NCBI RefSeq assembly: GCF_003473485.1
Contig: NC_053046.1
Span: 22,727,001-22,791,000, forward strand
Direction of reading: 5' to 3'
Length of the DNA stretch: 64,000 nt
DNA from: Medicago truncatula
Taxonomy: Eukaryota; Streptophyta; Magnoliopsida; Fabales; Fabaceae
This document shows positions 55,070 to 64,000 of the stretch, piece after piece. Every line of letters begins with the position of its first letter. Position 1 is the first letter of the stretch. A model generated the notes under the pieces. It saw only the letters and a program-made list of their open reading frames with translations, did no database searches and was not told where the DNA came from. The position numbers and the translations under genes were made by a program.

Positions 55070-58000
55070 TGTTATCGCGATTTTCGGGTGTCAAGTCATA
55101 AATTAGGCTTGAACCTTTCAATCTTTGATATTCTCTATTTTTTCTTGGGAAGGGCAAAATTGAGAAAAAACCCTTAGATTCTAAGTTCAGGGGTCGCTTT
55201 CGCTACGGGAAGGTGTTAGGCACCCGGAACGATTATGGTATTCCATAAGAACCGTTCTCCTAAGTTTATTTCTACGCTTTATTTTTAATGCTACTTATAA
55301 AAGAGGAAATTTACTTATGTTAAGAATGGGGGGAGAAAGTGTTTGAGGTTTTATTTTAGTGGACTTGGAGAGGTTTTGACCTCATGCCTACATACCCATT
55401 TAAGGGATCAAACTCCATGTAGTTCTCTCTCAAAAAATGTTTTTTTGTGTGTTTGGTTGATTTTAGTTTTTGTTGGAAAATGGTTTTGAAGAAAAAAAAA
55501 GGCCTTAAAAGCATAAGAGAGAAAAATGGTGAATGGTTGGTTCAATTGTTATTAAAAAAGTCCAAGTAGGAATTAGGATTCATTTGGATTTGTTTAAGAA
55601 AATAAAGGGAAAAAAAAAATTCAATGGAGTTTTGACTCCAAGGTTTGTTTGGAAAAATTTGAGTGATGGAATTGGTTTATTATTTTTTTTTGAAAATTGG
55701 CATTTGTCTAAGAAATCGCGTTTCCTAAGCATACATCTAAACGGTAAACATGCAACGTGTGTGCGTGTCGGTGTACATCACTTATAGTGTCCATAGTCCT
55801 TTACATTGAGTCCTAAATACATGCTATGGTCTTGCAAGGAATTTAAAAAAAAACTAATCTATCTAAAATTATTACAAACCCAATTGATATAGAAATGAAT
55901 AGAAAAATGATGCAAAAACTATGGGATGAATGAAATGTGAGATGAAATGGTTAGTATCATAAGGCATAGAAATAGTAAAAAGGTAAACAAAATTGAATAG
56001 AATAGCAAGAGAGAAAAAAAGTAATGAAATGAAATAAAGTGGCAAAATATACCTAAAATTGGTTATGACACTTAGACATGCATATGACCTATAATCCCCT
56101 CATTATAGCAATGTTAAAGGGGTTTGATTTTGAGCTATAATGTGGGAACAAATAGGACATATTCAAACCAAGAATCATGACACATTTTTTAAAGATATTT
56201 TACACTTTATTTCTTGATAAAAACCCACATTGCTTGCAAAACAAGAAAGACATGAAAATCTACATCCACAATCAGCAAGACATACACATGATCAGCAACT
56301 CATTCACCATGAAATTTCACATCAATCATCCATATCACATGCCAACATTTTATGAGAAAATATACCACAAAAATACACAAACTTAGGTCAAACACAAAAT
56401 TAATCAAGAAGAAATAACACACACATTTTTATCATTTTTTTAAACCACTGAAAAATATCACAAAAGTGTTAAAATGTGTTAAGAAACATATGACAATTTT
56501 TTGGAATTTTTAGAGAAAAGATTGAGCACGCAGAGGTTCAGTTAGCAAAAAAGCAGGGTGCAGATAGCAGGAAAAATGGCAAAAACGCAAAAAAAGCAAA
56601 GCCCAAACCAACAGCCCAAAACCGGATCACAGGAAAGTACCAGGACCGTTAGATTGATCCAAGAATTCAAGACCTAGATCTAACGGTTGAGAATGAAGGA
56701 AGGCGAACCGGACCGGTCTAAGCGCCTATATAAGGACACGGACTCCGGTCCAATTCATTTCCTTCTTTCTTTCTCTCTCTAACTTGTACGCTCTCTCTAT
56801 CTTCTCTCTTCCCTCCTCGCCGGTTTCTGGATTGAGCGGCCGGAGATGATGAAGCTCGGCCGGAATCTTCATAGATCCGCCGGAAACTTCATCTTCTCCG
56901 GCGAGATCTCCAGGTTCCGGTAACCTAGATCCTCACCGGAAAAACACAAATCTTACATCAATCAACTCGTTTTTTAACCCTAAGTACGAATTTAACACTG
57001 GTTTTCACATGCAAGGTTCGAATCAACGTAGATGTAGAAATTTCTTCACGGTTTTCGAATGAAATTTTTTTTAGGTTTTCCAGTTTTGAACGAAACTTCT
57101 TAAAACTCCATAGATCTACATTGATTTGTCCTCGTTGTTGTTTTTAAGCAAGAAAGATGAAGTTTATGTGTTTACCTGTGGTTTCGATCGGAGATTTCGA
57201 ACTGGAATCTTTGGAAAACTTGAATCTTGGTGCTGTTTGTTGATTTTTGTGTGAAAACCGAAAATAAATCGGTGTTCTTCTTCTTCACCGGTTTAGATTC
57301 CTGTTTCTTTCCTTCTTCTTCTTTTTCTCACTGATTCCTTCGTGATCGGTGCTGGAGTTTGCCAATGGCGAATTCGCACCTTGAATTGCGCAGGAAACCG
57401 ATTCGATGATGAAGATTCAATGATGAATCTCTGAGAATCGCGAAAGATCTTGTTGATTATCTGTTGATTTTTACTGATTTGTGATGTTTTGTGTTGATTG
57501 GTGTTGATTCTGGTGGAATTTGGAAACGGTTAGGGTTTGAGTGTTCTTCGTGATTTTTGGAAACTGTTTAGTTTTGATCTTTGAGAGCAGAAAGAGAAAG
57601 TTGGAAAGTGTTTGTGATGTGGCGTGTGATTAATGGATCTGATTCTGACTTGTACAGTAAATGCGCCTTTTATAGGCTGCCAAGTGTAATTTTGGACCAA
57701 TGAGGCGCTGCCATCTGGACTTGGACCTTTCTGTAAAAAAAGAAAAATAAAAGGACGAATCTGCAATTATGAAAAAGGACTAAAAAATGCAATTTTTAAA
57801 AAGTATTGGACTAAAATGCAATTTTAGAAACTGTTTCAGGGACTAAAATGCAATAAAAATAAAATTGGACTAAAATTGGTAAATTGAACAAAACGTAAAG
57901 TGAAACCAAAAAATAAAATCAACAAAAGGACTAAAACGAACCAATTACTGACATGAGGTATTTTAAAATACCTCCCTGCCGAAATTTTGACAGGAAAAGA

Positions 58001-58378
58001 CCAAAATGCCCCTAGGGACTAAACTGACTCAAACTGACTCAGATGCAATTTCTGAAATGATTTTTAAACAAAGACTCAACAATGATTTGCACAGACAAAT
58101 TGAAAAGACTCAGAGGCAAACACAGGGACTAAAATGGGTTCCACTGCAGGAAATGACCAAAATACCCTTTTGTATGATTTTTGAAATAAAATGCAAGAAA
58201 AGTAATGCGACGTTTCAGAGAGTTCTTAAATGGCTTGTAATGTCAGAAAAGACAGCGGCAGTAAAATACGTTTAAAAAGAGAGTAAAGATTCAGAGTAAA
58301 ATAACAGAGAATTGACAAATATCAGTGTTAAAAAGAAATTTGAACGAGTATTTTTAGGTCCAAAATCAGGGTATAACA
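55070..58378 (-). repeat. Shared Ogre LTR (5' of element 1, 3' of element 2)
   Basis: 3309 bp, TGTTAT to ATAACA, about 1% different from 39959-43271 by eye, plus a few indels (one of 12 bp, one tandem 10-bp gain). On the left is the primer-binding site of element 1, on the right the polypurine tract of element 2. Confidence 0.92.
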
Positions 58379-58392
58379 GCTGCCCCTATTTA
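58379..58392 (-). other. Polypurine tract region, element 2
   Basis: Same AAATAGGGGCAGC sequence next to TGTTAT as in element 1. Confidence 0.7.
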
Positions 58393-58649
58393 AGTTTCTT
58401 TGTCTGGAGGGTCAAGAGATGGAGTCTTTGGCTTGACGGGACGAAGATACTTAAATATTAACATTTGCACTGTGTTTGGACGTAAAAACACGTTTGTACA
58501 CTTTCAAATATCATGAATGCGATGCAACATTTGGATTATGAATGCGAGACAAACGAAAGCTGGAATTAACAAAAGATGTCGTATCCACTGCGGGATTGGT
58601 AGACATTGACAAGATAACAGATAACAGGGTAGATAGGAGACTAGGAACG

Positions 58650-59240
58650 AATTGACGGGTACAAGCTGCTCTTGGATTGAGCTGGGCACCTGACCGGGAA
58701 TAAAAGCAGACAAACAGGTGCGAGTTGTTCTTGGATTCGAACTGGTCACTCGACCGGGGACATGGAAAAGATGGACAGGTACGAGTTGTTCTTGGATTCG
58801 AACTGGTCACTCGACTGAAAGCAAAGGCAAATGGACAGGTGCGAGCTTGTTCTTGGATGCGAACTGGTTACTCCACCGGAGACAAAGGCAAATAGACAGG
58901 CGCAAGCTGCTCTTGGATCGAGCTAGCCACTTGAGCGAACAGAAACAGAGAGACGGGTACAAGCTGTTCTTGGACTTGAACTAGCCACTTGACCAAAATC
59001 ATAGACACATAGACAGGTACGAGCTGTTCTGGGATTCGAACTGGTAACTCGACTGATAACATTGAAAAGTAAACGGGTACAAGTCGTTCTTGGATGCGAA
59101 CTGGTAACTTGACCAAACAGAAACATATTGACAGGTACAAGCTGCTCTTGGATTGAGCTGGGCACTCGACCGATAACATAAGCAAATTGATAGGTACAAG
59201 CTGTTCTTGGACTTGAACTAGCCACTTGACCGAACAGAAA
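58650..59240 (-). repeat. 60-bp tandem hairpin repeats, element 2
   Basis: Ten monomers; in all ten the inner arms are complementary (seven GTTC/GAAC, three GCTC/GAGC). The monomer order differs from element 1 at the right end, so units were exchanged or lost since the copies split. Confidence 0.88.
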
Positions 59241-60685
59241 CAAATCCACAGGGGATTAGTTTTTTTTGACAAAGTATAGATTGAGATTGACTTGACGTCG
59301 ATTTGATTTGAAAGGTAGAAATTGACCGATATTATTGGCTCACAAGGTTTTGACAGAGAATCCGACATGAGTATTGAATTGAGACTGATGTTGACATTGG
59401 AAATGCAATATGCATGAATGATATAACAGTTTCATTAAATGCATGGGCACGTAATATGCATGATTATGCATGTATGAATGCTTGTAATGCATGACTGTTG
59501 GCAGTTTGTAGACACAGTTTCGTAGAGACAGACAAGACACTGGAGTATTGGGCACGTAATGGCTCGTGCTATATTACACATTCCTGGAAATCCTCTTTGG
59601 AGATGACGTCGTTGGGAGACGTATCGGGACCATGGCTGAGGGCAGATAGCTATGCAACTTGCTGGGGATAGAATCTCGGGAGACTCCACTGGGAATAATG
59701 CCGGATGTATCGTGGACGTCGCATCTGTGGTCAATGCTTTTTGCATGTTATTTTTTCAATTTTCATTCATCATTTTTTGCATCCCATTTTTGCCTGGATC
59801 GCCCTTTCGGGTTTTCGATCCACCGGGGAAATAGATTCTTTTCAATGCCCCATTTTTTCCTGAACTGCCGTTTCGGGTTGTCAATCCAGCGGGGTGCTCA
59901 TTTTTGCCTAAGCCGCCCTTCCGGGTTTTCAACTTAGCGAGCCTATTCACTTTCATGCATTTTCATTCTGTTTTTTCATTCTTGCCATTGACCACAGACT
60001 ATCCTGGAGGAGAACCTGCTTGTAACATATATTGAAATAGACACCAACACACACTCGCTCATGCATGTTCATTTGAATGTACCCTGTTGCTCAGGTTTGC
60101 TTTTCAAAAAAACTTTTTCAATTTTCAAGATGTTTGTTTCGAGCATTTGTCATTATTAAAATAGAAGGAAAATGTCTTTGTACATAACTTTGAAAGTAAA
60201 AAGAAAACAAAGTTTCAAACAAAAGCACAGGCTCAAATTGATGCATAAGAGTGGTGGTCAGCCGAAGGCGTGACTCCACGGATTCACAAAGCTTGGAAAA
60301 TGGTAATTTTATTGGTTTGTGGTACATTGAACACAGTAATCATTACATTTCCTAGAAACTTTGAATTTGCAAGCGTAGGAGCTTTTGATGAAGATAGTCA
60401 TTAACAGCTGCAGATGCCCCAAGAGGGATAGTGGTTGGCCAGATATAGTCACTTGCCTTTTGTTTCAATCTCATTCTTGCATGAACCGCCCTTCCGGGTT
60501 TTCGGCTCATCGAGACGCTCATTCTTGCCTGAGTTGCATGCGATCTCAGCGAGCTTTTTCATATATTTTTTTTCCCTTTATTTTGCCTGGACCGCCCTTT
60601 CGGGTTTTCGATCCACCGGGAAGCGCATTTTTGCCTAGGCCGCCCTTTCGGGTTTTCGACCTACCACGCTGTTCTTTTCACATTT
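59241..60685 (-). other. Ogre untranslated region, element 2
   Basis: Counterpart of 44121-45565; no gene. Confidence 0.7.
59795..60663 (-). repeat. Dispersed GNRA-type hairpin repeats, element 2
   Basis: Same six units as at 44675-45543, offset by 15,120 bp. One unit has lost its CCC/GGG match. Confidence 0.83.
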
Positions 60686-63600
60686 CTAGGCAAAGTATTT
60701 CTTGACTATATCGGCATTCACTGGATTTGGAAGTTCTACACCATCCATGTGTGTAAGGATTAAAGCACCACCGGAGAAGGCCTTCTCGACAACATAAGGA
60801 CCTTCATAGTTAGGCGTCCACTTGCCCCTTGGGTCAGGTTGCTGGCTTATCCTCCTTTTCAATACAAGTTCCCCTACCTTGAATTCTCGAGGATGGACTT
60901 TCTTGTCAAAGGCAGACTTCATTCTTGCTTGATATGACTGTCCACGAGCCATGGCATCCATACGTTTTTCCTCAATCAAATTCAACTGATCATACCGGCT
61001 TTGGCACCATTCAGCCTTGGATAACTTTGCTTCCATGATCACACGGAGAGATGGGATCTCCACTTCCAAAGGAAGAACTGCTTCCATACCATATACAAGA
61101 GAGAAAGGGGTTGCCCCGGTTGAACTGCGCACTGTAGTACGGTAGCCATGCAGAGCATAGGGTAACATCTCATGCCAGTCCTTGTAAGTGGTTACCATCT
61201 TCTGGACAATTCTCTTGATATTCTTGTTGGCGGCCTCAACTGCACCATTCATCTGAGGTCTATAAGGAGAAGAGTTATGATGCTTAATTTTGAATTCTTC
61301 ACAAAGAGCTTGCACCACATTGTTGTTCAGGTTGGTACCATTGTCGGTAATAATCTTGCTGGGAACACCATATCGACAGATGATGTTGTTCTTGATGAAC
61401 TTAGCTACCACTTGCTTGGTCACATTGGTATAAGATGCTGCTTCAACCCACTTGGTGAAGTAGTCAATTGCCACTAAGATGAAACGATGACCATTTGAAG
61501 CCTTCGGTTCAATTCTCCCAATCATGTCGATGCCCCACATTGAAAACGGCCATGGGGATGAAATAACATTGAGAGCGTGCGGAGGCACATGAATCTTATC
61601 AGCATAGATTTGACATTTGTGGCACTTTCTGGCGTGCTGGTAGCAATCATGCTCCATGGCCATCCAGTAGTAACCTGCTCGTAACAACTTCCTTGACATA
61701 GTATGCCCTGTAGCATGGGTCCCGAAGGTACCGTCATGTACATCATGCATTAACTGCTCTGCTTCATGTTCATCAACACATCTTAACAATACCATGTCAT
61801 AGTTTCTCTTGTACAGAATATCTCCATCTAACAGGAATCTACTGGCCAATCTTCTCAAGGTCTTCTTGTCTTGTTTGGAAGCACCCGACGGATACTCACG
61901 GCTCAGCAAGAACTGTTTGATGTCGTAGTACCAGGGTTTATAGTCAACCACATTTTCGCCAGCCTGATCGATCACATCCCCAATAGCAAACACATGTGAA
62001 GGTCTTTCAAGGCGTTGCACTTTGATTACTGGCACATCATTCCAATGGTTTACTCGAAACATGGAGGATAGAGTAGCAAGAGCATCAGCCATTTGGTTCT
62101 CATCACGAGGAATATGGTGCAGCTCAACCTTTGTAAAATATGTCAGCAAACGTCTCGCATAATCACGATAAGGAATCAACTTAGCATGGTGGGTCTCCCA
62201 TTCACCCTTTATCTGATTGATGACGAGCGCAGAATCTCCATAGATGTCGAGGTGTTTGATTCTCATGTCAATTGCTTCCTCGATCCCGAATATACATGCT
62301 TCATACTCAGCCATATTGTTTGTACATTCGAACAGAATTCTGGCGGTAAAAGGAATGTGATGCCCCTGTGGGGATACAATGATTGCCCCAATTCCTTTAC
62401 CATAAGCATTGACAGCACCATCAAAGACTAAACCCCACTTGCTATTGGGATCTGGACCTTCATCAATCAACGGTTCTTCGCAGTCTTTGGATTTCAAATA
62501 CATGATCTCTTCATCGGGGAAATCGAACTCAATTGGTTGGTAATCATCAAGAGGTTGGTAAGCAAGATGATCGGCAAGAATGCTACCTTTGATTGCCTTT
62601 TGAGTTTTGAACACAATATCGTATTCAGACAAAAGCATCTGCCAGCGTGCAATCTTCCCAGTAACAGCAGCTTTCTCAAAGATATACTTTATCGGATCCA
62701 TTCTGGATATCAACCAAGTTGTATGATTCACCAAATAATGACGCAGGCGTTTAGCGGCCCAGGCCAAAGCACAACAAGTCTTCTCAAGCATTGTATACCG
62801 AGTTTCACAATCGGTGAACTTCTTGCTTAGATAGTAGATAGCATGTTCTTTCTTTCCAGTCTCATCTTGTTGACCAAGTACGCATCCCATGGATTCATCA
62901 AATACTGCCAAATACATAATCAAAGGCCTTCCTTCCACGGGTGGGACAAGGATAGGTGGTTCCAGCAGGTAATTCTTGATGCTATCAAAAGCTTCTTGAC
63001 ATTCATCATTCCATACAATAGGCTGATTCTTTCTGAGTAGCTTGAAGATCGGCCCGCAGGTTGCGGTCATGTGAGATATGAATCGGGAGATGTAATTCAA
63101 ACGTCCGAGGAAACCTCTGACTTGCTTCTCGGTCTGTGGAGCTGGCATTTCTCGGATGGCCCGGACTTTATCAGGATCGACTTCAATGCCCTTTTGGCTG
63201 ACAATGAAGCCTAATAACTTGCCGGATCTGACGCCGAATGTACATTTGTTAGGATTCAATCGAAGCTTGTATTTTCTCAACCTTTCAAACATCTTTGTCA
63301 AATATTCAACATGTTGCTCCTCATCTGTTGACTTCACAATCATATCATCCACATATACTTCGACTTCTTTGTGAATCATGTCATGAAACAGAGTAGTCAT
63401 TCCTCTTTGGTAGGTAGCACCAGCATTTATTAGGCCGAACGGCATCACTTTGTAGCAGAAAGTACCCCATGGAGTGATAAAAGACGTCTTTTCTCTATCT
63501 TCCGGAGACATTTTGATCTGATTGTAACCGGAGAAACCATCCATGAAGGAGAACACCTTAGACTGAGCAGTATTATCAACAAGCACATCAATATGAGGTA

Positions 63601-64000
63601 ATGGAAAGTTGTCTTTTGGACTGGCTTTCTTCAGGTCTCTGAAGTCAACACACATCCGGACTTTACCATCCTTCTTTGGCACAGGTACAATATTGGCAAC
63701 CCATTCAGGGTACTCAACTGTCATGAGGAAACCCGCATCAATCTGTTTTTGAACCTCGCTCTTAATCTTGAGAGCCATATCTGAATGAGTCCTTCTCAAT
63801 TTCTGCCTGACGGGAGGACATTCAGGCTTGGTGGGGATCCGATGCTCCACAATCTTAGGATCTAGACCTGGCATATCTTCATACGACCATGCAAAAATAT
63901 CCGGATATTCCCGGAGGAGTTAGATGATCTTCTTTTTAACCCCTTCCTCTAGAGCAGCACCGATCTTGATTTCTCGCTTGTTCTCCTCGGTACCTATGTT
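60686..64000 (-). pseudogene. Ogre pol, element 2, partial at window edge
   Basis: A single long frame of over 1,000 codons carries reverse transcriptase with YVDDMIVKS, both RNase H regions, the integrase zinc-binding part and DDE core (WGIDMIG, ITDNGTNLNN, NGAVEAANKNIKR), and the C-terminal part ending YFA. It appears whole or nearly so. Protease and gag are to the right of the window. The sequence is nearly the same as element 1, and this copy is clearly the better preserved one. Confidence 0.92.

Larger units (their letters stand above)
39959..58378 (-). mobile_element. Ogre/Tat Ty3-gypsy element 1 (18.4 kb)
   Basis: Sense on the minus strand: 5' LTR 58378-55070, primer-binding site, ORF1, gag, protease, reverse transcriptase-RNase H-archaeal-type RNase H-integrase, a long untranslated region with repeats, polypurine tract, 3' LTR 43271-39959. 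An extra ORF before gag plus a second RNase H place it in the Tat lineage, Ogre group. The two LTRs differ by roughly 1% by my eye count, which suggests an age of well under a million years. Coding parts have about half a dozen breaks, so it looks non-autonomous now. Its 5' LTR is directly followed by the 3' untranslated region of a second element, so the LTR is shared. Left flank CATAT (39954-39958) is the expected target-duplication half. Confidence 0.92.
55070..64000 (-). mobile_element. Ogre/Tat element 2, partial (runs off right edge)
   Basis: Shared LTR, polypurine tract (58379-58392), 3' region with both hairpin repeat families, and pol up to the window end. Its 5' half lies outside. 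Similarity to element 1 is very high over the whole 8.9 kb seen, so both belong to the same recent lineage. The visible pol looks almost whole. Confidence 0.92.

Overview
The window is plant nuclear DNA, most likely from a legume. It is low in GC, carries a plant-type tandem 5S rRNA array with a 316-317 bp unit, and is filled with nested plant retroelements, including large Ogre/Tat Ty3-gypsy elements of the kind abundant in the pea, clover and Medicago group. The legume placement is inference from element type and from remembered similarity of two gene fragments. I see no gene that I would call intact and functional apart from the 5S rRNA genes.

Layout. 1-3.2 kb: an LTR fragment, then a decayed Helitron Rep/helicase frame split by a solo Athila-type LTR with a perfect 5-bp target duplication (GTTTG). 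3.2-9.3 kb: AT-rich DNA holding gene debris on the minus strand (a B3-like fragment, three NIPA-type exons, two HGSNAT-type exons, some unidentified exon-like pieces) and two small inverted-repeat elements. 9.5-15.65 kb: a nearly full-length L1-type LINE on the plus strand (ORF1 with RRM; ORF2 with endonuclease, reverse transcriptase and zinc-binding region; poly-A), broken by several stops and frameshifts. 15.84-31.19 kb: the 5S rDNA array, 43 full copies, interrupted once by a solo Tat-type LTR (TSD AATGC) and ending in a truncated copy followed by an inverted 5S piece. 31.19-34.7 kb: a 5'-truncated Athila-type element abutting a minus-strand chromovirus pol fragment. 34.85-36.15 kb: the 3' part of a Helitron with its terminal hairpin. 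36.15-39.96 kb: three LTRs of one Ty3-gypsy family nested in alternating orientation. 39.96-64 kb: two Ogre-type elements on the minus strand in tandem, sharing one LTR. The second runs off the right edge.

The most unusual signal is in the Ogre region between pol and the 3' LTR. Two repeat families there both fold into hairpins whose arms change together between monomers: 60-bp monomers with paired GTTC/GAAC or GCTC/GAGC inner arms, and about 28-nt units that on the element's sense strand have GNRA-type tetraloops (GAAA or GGAA) on CCC/GGG stems. Tandem repeats in this region are known for the Tat lineage; the covarying structure is what I would look at twice. The 5S array also shows multi-unit (4-unit and 5-unit) duplication blocks, and divergent copies concentrated at its left edge.
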